Made by a program: the position numbers and the translations under genes. A stretch of DNA of 64,000 nucleotides, taken from Actinotalea endophytica (GTDB taxonomy: Bacteria; Actinomycetota; Actinomycetes; Actinomycetales; Cellulomonadaceae). Location of the stretch: assembly GCF_025717005.1 (NCBI RefSeq), contig NZ_JAOVZU010000003.1:372844-436843 (forward strand), in the 5' to 3' direction. The notes below the pieces were generated by a model, which was given only the letters and a program-made list of their open reading frames with translations, did no database searches and was not told where the DNA came from. Below, in pieces: positions 25,474-33,542 of the stretch (position 1 is its first letter; each line of letters starts with the position of its first letter).

Positions 25474-26766
25474 ATGACCTGGTCAGCGCCCGTGGCCCCG
25501 CAGCCGCTCGACGCCACCGTCGAGGTGCCCGGCTCCAAGTCGCTGACCAACCGGTACCTGGTCCTCGCCGCGCTGGCCGACGGCCCCGGCGTGCTGCACG
25601 GCGCACTCGCCTCGCGTGACACCGAGCTGATGGCCGGTGCGCTGCGCGCGCTCGGCGCCGAGGTGCGCGCGGACGGCAGCCGCTGGGAGGTCACCCCGAT
25701 CCGGACCGGCGCGGGCGACGGCGCACCGGCCGAGCCGGTGCGCGTGGACTGCGGGCTCGCCGGGACCGTGATGCGGTTCCTGCCGCCGGTCGCGGCGCTC
25801 GGCCGCGGGCCGGTGCTGTTCGACGGGGACGCACAGGCGCGGGTCCGGCCGATGGCCCCGGTCCTGACCGCCCTGCGGGCGCTCGACGTCCGGGTCGACG
25901 ACGACGGCCGCGGGACGCTGCCCTTCACGGTGCGCGGCCCGGCCCGCGGCGGCAGCGTCGACCTGGACGCGAGCGCTTCGTCGCAGTTCGTCTCCGGGCT
26001 GCTGCTCTCCGCCCCACGACTCCCGGGCGGGCTGCTGCTCCGGCACACGGGGGCGAGCCTGCCGAGCCTGCCGCACATCGAGATGACCGTTGCGGTGCTC
26101 CGCGAGTCGGGTGTGCAGGTGGACGACTCCCGGCCGTTCATCTGGCACGTCGCCCCCGGTCCGATCGCCGCCCGCGACGTCCGGATCGAGCCCGACCTCT
26201 CCAACGCCGCACCGTTCCTCGCGGCCGCGCTGGTCGCAGGTGGCACGGTCCGGGTGCCGGGTTGGCCCACCGAGACGACGCAACCCGGCGCCCTGCTCCC
26301 GGACCTGCTGACCCGGATGGGCGGGCGCGTCGACCGGGACGGCGACGTCCTCGCGGTGTCGGGGACCGGCGCCGTGCACGGCCTCGACGTCGACCTGCAC
26401 GACGCGAGCGAGCTGGCCCCGACGGTCGCGGGCCTCGCGCTCCTCGCGGACGGGCCGAGCCGGCTGCGCGGCATCGCGCACATGCGCGGGCACGAGACGG
26501 ACCGGCTCGCGGCGCTCGCCACCGAGCTGACCCGGCTCGGTGGCCAGGCCGAGCAGACCGCCGACGGCCTGGTGATCACGCCCCGCGCGCTGCGTGGCGG
26601 GACCTGGCAGACGTACCACGACCACCGGATGGCGACGACGGGTGCCCTCGTCGGGCTGCGCGTCCCCGGGGTCGAGGTCGTGGACGTCGAGACCACGCGC
26701 AAGACCCTGCCGGGGTTCACCGGGATGTGGGACGCCATGCTGGGCCGTCACGCCGGGACACCATGA
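25474..26766 (+). CDS. aroA: 3-phosphoshikimate 1-carboxyvinyltransferase (EPSP synthase)
   Basis: 430 residues. Joins phosphoenolpyruvate to shikimate-3-phosphate in the shikimate pathway to aromatic amino acids. Substrate-binding motifs: [16 protein letters not shown] (about 18-33), [16 protein letters not shown] (about 92), the SSQFVSGLL segment (about 170), [11 protein letters not shown] (about 310) and DHRMATTGA (about 385). Length and motif order are normal. It leads a run aroA-rsgA-hisN in one direction, the same order as in many actinobacteria near sigR. Confidence 0.96.
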   Translation: MTWSAPVAPQPLDATVEVPGSKSLTNRYLVLAALADGPGVLHGALASRDTELMAGALRALGAEVRADGSRWEVTPIRTGAGDGAPAEPVRVDCGLAGTVMRFLPPVAALGRGPVLFDGDAQARVRPMAPVLTALRALDVRVDDDGRGTLPFTVRGPARGGSVDLDASASSQFVSGLLLSAPRLPGGLLLRHTGASLPSLPHIEMTVAVLRESGVQVDDSRPFIWHVAPGPIAARDVRIEPDLSNAAPFLAAALVAGGTVRVPGWPTETTQPGALLPDLLTRMGGRVDRDGDVLAVSGTGAVHGLDVDLHDASELAPTVAGLALLADGPSRLRGIAHMRGHETDRLAALATELTRLGGQAEQTADGLVITPRALRGGTWQTYHDHRMATTGALVGLRVPGVEVVDVETTRKTLPGFTGMWDAMLGRHAGTP

Positions 26767-26787
26767 GCAGCCGCGGGCGGTGAGCCG

Positions 26788-27840
26788 GTGAGGCGCCACT
26801 ACGACGAGAGCGACGTCCGGGTCCGCCCGGGACGCGGCTCCAGGCCACGCACCAAGCAACGCCCCGAGCACGCCGATGCGGAGCGAGCCCTGGTCACCGG
26901 TGTCGACCGCGGTCGCTACACGCTGCTCATGCTCGACGCCGAGGTCGAGGTGCTCGCGATGAAGGCACGCGAGCTCGGTCGCACCCGCGTGGTGCCCGGC
27001 GACGAGGTGGACGTGGTGGGTGACACCACGGGCCGGGAGGGTTCGCTGGCCCGGATCGTCCGGATCGCCGACCGGCGCACGGTGCTGCGCCGCACCGCGG
27101 ACGACACCGACCCGGTGGAGCGCGTGATCGTCGCCAACGCCGACCAGCTCGTCGTCGTGACGGCGCTCGCGGACCCGCCCCCGCGTACCCGGCTGATCGA
27201 CCGGTGCGTCGTGGCGGCGTACGACGCGGGCATGGACGTCCTGCTCTGCCTGACCAAGTCCGACCTGGCCGACCCTGCCGCCCTGGTCGCGATGTACGCG
27301 CCGCTCGGCGTCCAGACCGTCGTCGTGGGCCGCGACGAGAGCGACGGTCGCGAACGGGTCGAGGGCCTGGACGACGTGCGCACCAGGCTGCGCGGGCGCA
27401 CCTCGGTGCTGGTCGGGCACTCCGGGGTGGGCAAGTCGACCCTGGTGAACGCCCTGGTGCCGGAGGCCGCGCGGGCCACGGGCTCGGTCAACGACGTGAC
27501 CGGTCGCGGCCGGCACACGTCGTCCTCGGCCGTGGCGCTGCGGCTGCGGGACGGCGACGGCACACCCGAGGGCTGGGTCATCGACACCCCGGGCGTGCGG
27601 TCGTTCGGCCTCGCTCACGTCGACCCCGACCGGATCCTCGCCGCGTTCGAGGACCTGGCCGCGATCGCCGAGGAACGATGCCCACGCGGCTGCACGCATG
27701 CCGCGGACGCACCGGACTGCGCGCTGGACGACTGGGTCGACGAGGCCGAGGACGCCGATCGCACCGCGCGGACCGAACGACTCGACTCACTTCGGCGACT
27801 CCTGGCGTCCCGCGCGGGCGAGAACGAGCCGGCACGCTAG
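26788..27840 (+). CDS. rsgA: Ribosome small-subunit-dependent GTPase A
   Basis: 350 residues. A circularly permuted GTPase that checks late 30S ribosome assembly. An N-terminal OB fold (about 30-95) precedes the G domain with motifs in permuted order: G4 TKSD (about 153), G1 GHSGVGKSTLVN (about 210), switch segment TGRGRHTSSS and G3 DTPGVRSFG (about 265). The C-terminal zinc site shows CPRGCTH...C (about 295-312). The GTG start lies 21 bp after aroA with no clear own promoter, so coupling to aroA is likely. Confidence 0.95.
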   Translation: MRRHYDESDVRVRPGRGSRPRTKQRPEHADAERALVTGVDRGRYTLLMLDAEVEVLAMKARELGRTRVVPGDEVDVVGDTTGREGSLARIVRIADRRTVLRRTADDTDPVERVIVANADQLVVVTALADPPPRTRLIDRCVVAAYDAGMDVLLCLTKSDLADPAALVAMYAPLGVQTVVVGRDESDGRERVEGLDDVRTRLRGRTSVLVGHSGVGKSTLVNALVPEAARATGSVNDVTGRGRHTSSSAVALRLRDGDGTPEGWVIDTPGVRSFGLAHVDPDRILAAFEDLAAIAEERCPRGCTHAADAPDCALDDWVDEAEDADRTARTERLDSLRRLLASRAGENEPAR

Positions 27841-27843
27841 CGT
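27838..27843 (+). promoter_or_regulatory. -10 hexamer TAGCGT of hisN overlapping the rsgA stop
   Basis: TAGCGT begins with the TAG stop of rsgA and is followed by six bases and the hisN ATG. Leaderless arrangement. Confidence 0.6.
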
Positions 27844-27849
27844 GCTGGC

Positions 27850-28653
27850 ATGAGCGCCCCCCGGTCCACGCGCTACGACGACGACCTGCGACTCGCGCAC
27901 GTCATCGCCGACCAGGTGGACGGCCTGACGATGTCCCGCTTCAAGGCTCAGGACCTCGTCGTCGAGTCCAAGCCGGACACCACGCCGGTCACCGATGCCG
28001 ACCGGAACGCCGAGGGGGTCGTGCGCGCCCAGCTCGCCCGCGCGCGGCCCCGCGACGCGGTCATCGGGGAGGAGATGGGTCGCACCGGCACCGGCTCGCG
28101 GCAGTGGGTCGTCGACCCGATCGACGGGACCAAGAACTTCGTGCGCGGGGTGCCGGTGTGGGCGACGCTGCTCGCCCTGCTGGACGACGGCGAGCCGGTG
28201 CTCGGCGTGGTGAGCGCACCCGCGCTGGGCCGGCGGTGGTGGGCGGCCAAGGGCGCCGGCGCCTGGACCGGGCGGTCGCTCGCCTCGGCGACCCAGGTGC
28301 ACGTGTCGCGCGTGAACGACCTGGTCGACGCGTCGCTGTCGTACTCCTCGCTCTCGGGCTGGGAGGCCACCGGACGGCTGCCGGGCTTCCTGCACCTGGC
28401 CCGGACGGTCTGGCGCACCCGGGCGTACGGGGACTTCTGGTCCTACTGCCTGGTCGCCGAGGGCGCTGTCGAGATCGCGACCGAGCCCGAGCTCGCGCTG
28501 CACGACATGGCGGCCCTCGTGCCGATCGTCACCGAGGCCGGCGGGATGTTCACCTCGCTGGAGGGCGAGCCCGGTCCGTTCGGCGGCAACGCGGTGGCCA
28601 CCAACGGCCGGCTGCACCAGCAGGTGGTCGACCTGCTCCAGCCGTCGATCTGA
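27850..28653 (+). CDS. hisN: Histidinol-phosphatase, inositol-monophosphatase fold
   Basis: 267 residues. Metal-dependent phosphatase motifs: the Glu-Glu metal site IGEEMG (about 74), DPIDGTKNFVRG (about 93-104) and the C-terminal HDMAAL (about 218). Actinobacterial relatives remove phosphate from L-histidinol phosphate in histidine synthesis, though some act on inositol phosphates. Position behind aroA-rsgA supports the HisN assignment. It converges on the next gene with a 4-bp gap. Confidence 0.88.
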   Translation: MSAPRSTRYDDDLRLAHVIADQVDGLTMSRFKAQDLVVESKPDTTPVTDADRNAEGVVRAQLARARPRDAVIGEEMGRTGTGSRQWVVDPIDGTKNFVRGVPVWATLLALLDDGEPVLGVVSAPALGRRWWAAKGAGAWTGRSLASATQVHVSRVNDLVDASLSYSSLSGWEATGRLPGFLHLARTVWRTRAYGDFWSYCLVAEGAVEIATEPELALHDMAALVPIVTEAGGMFTSLEGEPGPFGGNAVATNGRLHQQVVDLLQPSI

Positions 28654-28657
28654 GCGC

Positions 28658-29107
28658 TCAGGCCTGCCGCGCCAGCGCCGCGAGCTCGCTCACGTCGTAC
28701 CAGAGCAGGTCGCGCTCGACGAGTCGCTCCGCCGCGTCGTCGTCACCGGCGAGCGCCGCGGTGACCTCGGCCGCGGCCCCGGGCTCGTCGACGTGCGCGC
28801 ACGCCACGTCGTCCCAGGCGACGGCTGTCACCAGCTGCACCGCACTCGGGACCGCGTCGTCGTCGGCGAGCGGAGCGACGGCGTCCTCGGGCACGTCAGC
28901 CGCCACGACGACGCGGCGTGGCGGCGCGTCCGCGAGTCGCTCGAGGCTGTCGTCGGCGGCGAGCAGCTGAGCGGAGAACTCCAGGCCCTCCTCGTCCTCG
29001 TCGGGCAGCGCCGCACGCAGCGCCGGTGTCACGGCGTGCACGACACGCGGCGAGAGCCCGTCCGGGTCCGCGAGCTCGGCCAAGGACGAGGGCAGGTAGA
29101 TGCGCAC
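28658..29107 (-). CDS. DUF6912-like acidic protein
   Basis: 149 residues starting MRIYLPSSLAELADPDG. Strongly acidic with no membrane segment or catalytic motif. The opening and length match a conserved actinobacterial family I recall as DUF6912; function unknown. The GTG at 29107 is 4 bp after the CpaE-like gene stop on the same strand; CACACT-N6 precedes it, so it may also be expressed from its own leaderless start. Confidence 0.7.
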   Translation of the reverse strand: MRIYLPSSLAELADPDGLSPRVVHAVTPALRAALPDEDEEGLEFSAQLLAADDSLERLADAPPRRVVVAADVPEDAVAPLADDDAVPSAVQLVTAVAWDDVACAHVDEPGAAAEVTAALAGDDDAAERLVERDLLWYDVSELAALARQA

Positions 29108-29111
29108 GGTC

Positions 29112-30347
29112 TCAGTGTGCCGCTCGAGCCCCCACCGCGGAACGCACCGCACCGGCGAGGGCGACGAGGTCTCGGTGCAGGGGTCCGGCACCCACCTCGC
29201 CGAGCAGGCGGCCCGCGAGCACCGCGGCGTCGCAGGCGGCCGGGTCCCAGGCCAGCAGGTGCGCGTCGGCGACGCCGGCGTACCGGGCGAGGGCGTGCCG
29301 GATGGCCCCCGCGGGCCGCGAGCCGGCGACCGAGGCCCGGACCCGCCCGACCGCGACGACTCGGCTGCCCGGCAGCTCGAGGTCGTCCAGGTCCATCAGC
29401 CCGCGGACCAGGCGCTGCATGCCGATCGGGTCCGCGGCGCCGACCGCGACGACCACGTCCGCGGCCGCGAGTGCCGAGAGCGTCGCGCCGTTGCGCTGCG
29501 GGGCACGCGTGTCGTAGCTGAGGGCCTCGTCGCGCTCGAGACCGAAACCGCAGTCGACGACCGTCCAGGTGGCGAGGCCGCGAGCGGCGGCCCAGACCTC
29601 CTCGAGGTGCGCGGGCGGCAGCTCGGTCCAGCGCTCGGGCCGGCTGATCCCGGTCAGGACCCGCAGCCCGGGCGCCAGCTGAGGCGTGAGGGCGGCGAGC
29701 GCGGCCGGATCCAGGCGCCCGGTGGCCGCGGCGCGGCACGCCGCAGCGACGCCCGGGGCCTCGTCGAGCAGCCCGAGCATCGGGGCCACGGTTCCGCCGT
29801 AGGTGTCGGCGTCCACCAGCAGGCAGTCGTGCTCGGCGAGGGCCTCGGCGAGACCCAGCGCAACCGTGGTACGTCCCGGCGCCCCGGTCGGCCCCCACAC
29901 CGCGACCAGCCTCCCGGTGCGTGGCGCCGGCTCGGCCACGGCGGGTTCCGGTTCGGCGGGCCGGTCCGCCGGCTGGCCGGGTCGCGTCCCGCGGGCGAGC
30001 ACACCCCGGACGGCGGCGAGAGCCTCGGACGGCTCGCCCACGGGCGCGACGGCGTCCACGCCGAGGCGTTCGGTTCGTTCGACCGACCACCCCGCCTCGG
30101 GGTCGGCGAGGCCGACCACCCAGCACTGGGAGCCGTGCAGGTGCCGGACGGACTCCCGGTCCAGCCCGGCGAGGTCGGCCGAGACCACCGCGACGTCCCC
30201 CAGCCCGGCCGCGGCCGATGCGAGCAGCTCGGCGAGGTCGGCACACCGTCGGCTCACCTCGAGCGTCGGCTCACCGGCGAGGGCTCTGACCACCGCCGAC
30301 TCCTGAGCGCCCCGGACGGCACACAGTGCGGTGCTGATGAGACTCAC
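29112..30347 (-). CDS. CpaE/MinD-like ATPase-fold protein with altered Walker A
   Basis: 411 residues. Residues 1-110 resemble a receiver-like N-terminal domain of CpaE; 140-411 is a SIMIBI (MinD/CpaE) fold: the P-loop region reads AVWGPTGAPGRTTVALGLAE, then LLVDADTYGG and VVDCGFGLE. Both lysines of the deviant Walker A (K-G-G-x-G-K) are missing, with Arg in the catalytic position, so ATP use may be weak or absent. Relatives occur next to SAF-domain proteins in actinobacteria. It overlaps the SAF gene by 4 bp. It may organise a membrane-linked complex; no pilin or CpaF ATPase is nearby. Confidence 0.8.
   Translation of the reverse strand: MSLISTALCAVRGAQESAVVRALAGEPTLEVSRRCADLAELLASAAAGLGDVAVVSADLAGLDRESVRHLHGSQCWVVGLADPEAGWSVERTERLGVDAVAPVGEPSEALAAVRGVLARGTRPGQPADRPAEPEPAVAEPAPRTGRLVAVWGPTGAPGRTTVALGLAEALAEHDCLLVDADTYGGTVAPMLGLLDEAPGVAAACRAAATGRLDPAALAALTPQLAPGLRVLTGISRPERWTELPPAHLEEVWAAARGLATWTVVDCGFGLERDEALSYDTRAPQRNGATLSALAAADVVVAVGAADPIGMQRLVRGLMDLDDLELPGSRVVAVGRVRASVAGSRPAGAIRHALARYAGVADAHLLAWDPAACDAAVLAGRLLGEVGAGPLHRDLVALAGAVRSAVGARAAH
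29114..29119 (-). promoter_or_regulatory. -10-like hexamer CACACT of the DUF6912-like gene
   Basis: On the minus strand CACACT ends six bases before the GTG, inside the 3' end of the CpaE-like gene. Possible internal leaderless promoter. Confidence 0.35.
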
Positions 30348-30988
30348 CGGCCGGGCACCGTGCCCGTGACCGGAACCACCTCGACCGACCCGTCGCCGGT
30401 GAGCGCGCCGAGCACCCCGGCGAGCTGGTCGAGCGGGACGAGCACGTGCACGCTCGCTGCGCCGGTCATGCTCAATGCACCGCCGCCGTCGCTCACCTCG
30501 GCGACCGTCAGGTCGGCCGCGAGCTGTTCGGGTGGCTGCCCGGAGTCGGGATCGGGCACGAACCACAGGTCCACCGCAGCGCCCGGCACGACGTCCGCGG
30601 ACAGCGCCCCGGACGGGACCACGGCGACCGAGCGCAGGTCGAGCGCCGCGGCCCCGGCCACCGCGGCCACCGGGACGAGCTCTCCGGCACCGACGGTGCG
30701 CACCACGACGAGGTCCTGGTCGAGGAGATCGCTGTCCCGCCGCAGATAGGCCCCCGCGGACTCGGACAGCTGCACGTCGCGGACCACCAACGAGTCCGGG
30801 TCGAGCGCGGCACCGGGCACCAACGGCTCGGTCGTCGCCAGCACCGGCACGGTCCGGCCCGCGGCGCTCACCGCCCCGACGCCGATCGCGACCGACAACC
30901 CGACCAGTACGAGGCCGGTGAGCAGCCTCGGGTCGCGCCAACCCGGCCGGCGGAGCCTGAGCGCGGGTGGGCTCACCAATGTCGTCAT
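30344..30988 (-). CDS. SAF-domain membrane-anchored protein (CpaB/FlgA-like)
   Basis: 214 residues. A basic N-terminus and one membrane segment (about 23-43, TGLVLVGLSVAIGVGAVSAA), then an SAF domain (about 48-112; AALDPDSLVVRDVQLSES and AGELVPVAAVA mark it) and a C-terminal beta-rich part. SAF domains in CpaB and FlgA sit outside the membrane and assist assembly of surface structures. The ATG at 30988 has AGGGGGC upstream. It is coupled to the CpaE-like gene. Confidence 0.8.
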   Translation of the reverse strand: MTTLVSPPALRLRRPGWRDPRLLTGLVLVGLSVAIGVGAVSAAGRTVPVLATTEPLVPGAALDPDSLVVRDVQLSESAGAYLRRDSDLLDQDLVVVRTVGAGELVPVAAVAGAAALDLRSVAVVPSGALSADVVPGAAVDLWFVPDPDSGQPPEQLAADLTVAEVSDGGGALSMTGAASVHVLVPLDQLAGVLGALTGDGSVEVVPVTGTVPGR

Positions 30989-31085
30989 CCTGCCCCCTGA
31001 AGATCGACGTGCCGCCCCATCATGCCGGGCGGGGAACCGGCGCGTGGCGCACTGTGGACAACACGTTCGGGTGGCGTCCACGTGC

Positions 31086-31091
31086 CAGACT
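31086..31091 (+). promoter_or_regulatory. -10-like hexamer CAGACT of the HTH gene
   Basis: CAGACT, six bases, GTG at 31098; no Shine-Dalgarno. Confidence 0.45.
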
Positions 31092-31097
31092 GGCGCC

Positions 31098-31403
31098 GTG
31101 CCTGCCCGCTTCCTCAAGCTCACCGACGTGTGCGAGGTACTGAACATCTCGATGTCGCAGGCCTACGCCCTGGTCAACTCCGGTGACCTGCGCGGGATCC
31201 AGGTCGGCGGGCGCAACCAGTGGCGGGTCGAGGACACCGAGCTGGAGGCGTACATCCAGCGGATGTACGCCGAGACCCGCGAGCGGATCGCGCGCGAGCT
31301 CGCCGACGAGGACGACCGGCGATCGGTGGACCGCACGACGGGCAAGCAGCCCCCCGCGGACGAGCGGCTCGATCCCCCTCCCGGTGGAGCCGCGACCACC
31401 TGA
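31098..31403 (+). CDS. Excisionase-like helix-turn-helix DNA-binding protein
   Basis: 101 residues. FLKLTDVCEVLNISMSQAYAL (about 5-25) is an excisionase/MerR-like helix-turn-helix and LRGIQVGGRNQWRVED (about 31-46) its wing; a charged helix and a Pro-rich tail follow. Such single-domain HTH proteins are conserved in actinobacteria and are not necessarily phage-derived; no integrase is nearby. It diverges from the SAF/CpaE-like pair (109-bp gap) and might control it. Confidence 0.82.
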   Translation: MPARFLKLTDVCEVLNISMSQAYALVNSGDLRGIQVGGRNQWRVEDTELEAYIQRMYAETRERIARELADEDDRRSVDRTTGKQPPADERLDPPPGGAATT

Positions 31404-31416
31404 CGGGGCGGGCCGG

Positions 31417-31440
31417 CCCGGGCCGCGCGACCCGCCCGGG
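31417..31440. terminator. Possible hairpin between the HTH gene and the next
   Basis: CCCGGGC and GCCCGGG, a 7-bp stem with a 10-nt loop, 13 bp after the HTH stop, between convergent genes. Several alternative foldings exist in this GC-rich gap. Confidence 0.4.
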
Positions 31441-31481
31441 TCCGTGCGGCCCGAGGATCAACGGGTCCCGTCACGCCCGGA

Positions 31482-32012
31482 TCAGACGCGGGTCACCAGG
31501 TCGAGCGCGACGAACGCGACGGCGCGCCGCCTCCCGGTCGGCCGCAGCGTGTCCGGCGCGACCTCGGCGAGGTCGAGATGGTCGACGCCGACCGCGTCGA
31601 CCCGCCCGACCAGCTCGTGACCCGCGACCCGCGCGCGGACCAGGCTTCGATCCTGCGCCACGCCTCGCAACGCGTGGCCGAGGCGGAGCCTGGACAGCAC
31701 GAGGCCCGCGTCCGCGGCCGCGCTGTCGGTGAGGCCGCCGAGCACGGCCACCGCCGTCAACGGCACGAGGTGCTCGCGCGGGCCGTCCGCCAGCAGCGCC
31801 CACTCGGGTGCGGCGTCGGCGATCTCGCCCGAGACCCGGTGCCCGTCGCGCAGCACCAGGTCGACCGGACCACGATGGGCACGGATCCGGTCGGCGAGCG
31901 CGACCCCGGCCCGCTCGGCGCGGGTGCGCTCGGCGATCTCGTCCGCGCGCTCCTGCATCTCGGCGGCATCGAGCCGTCCCTCGAGGTCGGCGAAGAGGTC
32001 GTCCCAGCGCAT
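31482..32012 (-). CDS. Conserved actinobacterial protein of unknown function
   Basis: 176 residues starting MRWDDLFADLEGRLDAAEMQ. An N-terminal charged helix (about 1-45) leads to a beta-rich Val/Leu part with GPVDLVLRDGHRVSGEIAD, resembling an Sm-like or beta-barrel fold, but I do not recognise a family with certainty. No membrane segment. It diverges from dinB and has TACGGT-N6-ATG, the leaderless pattern. Confidence 0.75.
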   Translation of the reverse strand: MRWDDLFADLEGRLDAAEMQERADEIAERTRAERAGVALADRIRAHRGPVDLVLRDGHRVSGEIADAAPEWALLADGPREHLVPLTAVAVLGGLTDSAAADAGLVLSRLRLGHALRGVAQDRSLVRARVAGHELVGRVDAVGVDHLDLAEVAPDTLRPTGRRRAVAFVALDLVTRV

Positions 32013-32018
32013 CGGACC

Positions 32019-32024
32019 ACCGTA
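32019..32024 (-). promoter_or_regulatory. -10 hexamer TACGGT of the unknown-function gene
   Basis: TACGGT on the minus strand, six bases, ATG at 32012. Confidence 0.55.
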
Positions 32025-32060
32025 GAGGTTCCGGCCCGGGTCTCGGCCGGCCCTCGCGAC

Positions 32061-32076
32061 TCGAACACATGTTCGA
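32061..32076. promoter_or_regulatory. LexA (SOS) box upstream of dinB
   Basis: TCGAAC-ACAT-GTTCGA, a perfect match to the actinobacterial/Gram-positive SOS box (core GAAC-N4-GTTC). It directly abuts the dinB -10 hexamer, so LexA would block RNA polymerase. Confidence 0.93.
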
Positions 32077-32082
32077 TAGGCT
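32077..32082 (+). promoter_or_regulatory. -10 hexamer TAGGCT of dinB
   Basis: TAGGCT, six bases, GTG at 32089. Leaderless arrangement adjoining the LexA box. Confidence 0.7.
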
Positions 32083-32088
32083 CGGATC

Positions 32089-33342
32089 GTGGCTGACGGC
32101 CCGACGATCCTGCATGCCGACCTCGACGCGTTCTACGCCTCCGTCGAGCAGCTGCTCGACCCGGTGCTGCGCGGACGCCCGATCGCCGTCGGAGGCAGCC
32201 CGCGTGGCGGCGTGGTGCTCGCCGCCTCGTACGAGGCCAAGGCCTACGGCGTCAGCGGCGGCATGCCGGGCAGCCGGGCGGCCGAGCTGTGCCCGGGGCT
32301 CGTGTTCGTCGGCGGCAGCTTCCACCGCTACGCCGAGATCGCGGACCGTGTGATGGCGGTGCTCGCGGACGTGACACCCCTGGTCGAGCGGATCTCGATC
32401 GACGAGGCGTTCTGCGACGTGTCGGGCGCCACGCACCTGTTCGGCGACGCGGCCGCGATCGGCGCGCTGATCCGGCGCCGCGTCCGGCAGGAGGTGGGCC
32501 TGCCGATCTCGGTGGGCGCCGCCCGGACCAAGCACCTCGCGAAGATCGCCTCGCAGGTCGCGAAGCCCGACGGGCTCGTCGTGGTGCCGCTCGGTGGCGA
32601 GCGCGCCTTCCTCGACCCCCTCCCGGTCGGCCTGATCTGGGGCGTCGGGCCGGTCACGCAGGAGCGGCTCGCCGCGCGCGGGATCCGCACCATCGGCCAG
32701 CTCGCGCAGACTCCGTCGCCGATCCTCCAGCGGATCCTCGGCCACGCCTCGGGCCACACGCTCCACGCGCGCGCCAACGACGAGGACCCGCGCCGGGTCA
32801 CCGGCCGGCCGCGGGCGCACTCGGTGAGCGCCCAGTCGGCCCTGGGTCGGCGGACCCCGACGCCGGAGCTGGTCCGGGCCGTGCTCACCCACCTCGCGGA
32901 CCGCGTCGCGCGACGACTTCGAGAGGCGGGTCGGGCCGGACGCACCGTGACCGTACGGGTCCGCTTCGCCGGGCTCCGCTCGGTCACGCGGTCGCTCACC
33001 CTCGCCTCGCCGATCTCCGCGACGCTCACGCTGACCGAGGTGGCCGAGCGACTGGCGTGGGCCGCGATCGACGGCACCGGCGAACCCGAGATCACCCTGT
33101 TGTCGATCGGGGTCTCGCACCTCGCCGAGCAGCGAGACCTCCAGCTCGAGCTCGACCTCGGCCCCGCCGACCCGTGGCGCCCCGGGTCGTCGGTCGGGGC
33201 TGCCCGCAGCGCCGTGGACGCATCGGTCGACGCCATCCGCGCGAGGTTCGGCCGCGACGCCGTCGGGTACGCGCCCGCGGTGCTCGGCCGCGACGCCCTC
33301 GTGCCGGAGGAGTTCCGCGAGCTGGCCGAGCACGAGGTCTGA
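32089..33342 (+). CDS. dinB: DNA polymerase IV (Y-family translesion polymerase)
   Basis: 417 residues. Catalytic acidic residues are in HADLDAFYASVEQ (Asp11) and ISIDEAFCDVSG (about 102-112); YEAKAYGVSGGMP is the finger segment, LIWGVGPVTQERLAARGI the helix-hairpin-helix (about 183-200). The little-finger domain spans about 245-350. The last ~60 residues continue past the polymerase core to a tail ending ELAEHEV; the beta-clamp motif is not obvious. Damage-inducible translesion synthesis is supported by the LexA box directly upstream. The GTG start is leaderless-type. Confidence 0.96.
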   Translation: MADGPTILHADLDAFYASVEQLLDPVLRGRPIAVGGSPRGGVVLAASYEAKAYGVSGGMPGSRAAELCPGLVFVGGSFHRYAEIADRVMAVLADVTPLVERISIDEAFCDVSGATHLFGDAAAIGALIRRRVRQEVGLPISVGAARTKHLAKIASQVAKPDGLVVVPLGGERAFLDPLPVGLIWGVGPVTQERLAARGIRTIGQLAQTPSPILQRILGHASGHTLHARANDEDPRRVTGRPRAHSVSAQSALGRRTPTPELVRAVLTHLADRVARRLREAGRAGRTVTVRVRFAGLRSVTRSLTLASPISATLTLTEVAERLAWAAIDGTGEPEITLLSIGVSHLAEQRDLQLELDLGPADPWRPGSSVGAARSAVDASVDAIRARFGRDAVGYAPAVLGRDALVPEEFRELAEHEV

Positions 33343-33366
33343 CCGACACCTGAGCACGAGGTCTGA
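33328..33366 (+). repeat. Duplicated 3' end of dinB
   Basis: GAGCACGAGGTCTGA occurs at 33328-33342 (the last codons and stop of dinB) and exactly again at 33352-33366 in the intergenic DNA. Degenerate echoes (CGAGCACGAC, CGAGCAGGAGG) continue for ~50 bp. Confidence 0.8.
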
Positions 33367-33529
33367 GCAGATCCGAGCACGACGACCGAGCAGGAGGCCC
33401 GAGAACCGGCCCGAGCGCGAAGCCCGTGCAGGGCACGGTGTGCGACGACGGCGCGCCACTTCGACGCCCGACGGCTCCCAGGCCGCACACTCGTGGTCCA
33501 CAACCACACCGAACCGATCAAGATCTCGC

Positions 33530-33535
33530 TAACCT
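33530..33535 (+). promoter_or_regulatory. -10 hexamer TAACCT of the LysM gene
   Basis: TAACCT followed by seven bases and the ATG at 33543; no Shine-Dalgarno. Confidence 0.5.
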
Positions 33536-33542
33536 ACCCTGC

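Noticed and set aside
26788..27840. Broken or rearranged GTPase
   Set aside because: The G4-G1-G3 order is the normal circular permutation of RsgA.
31098..31403. Prophage or integrative-element excisionase
   Set aside because: No integrase, attachment repeat or phage gene nearby; base composition is as in the neighbours, so it is read as a chromosomal HTH regulator.
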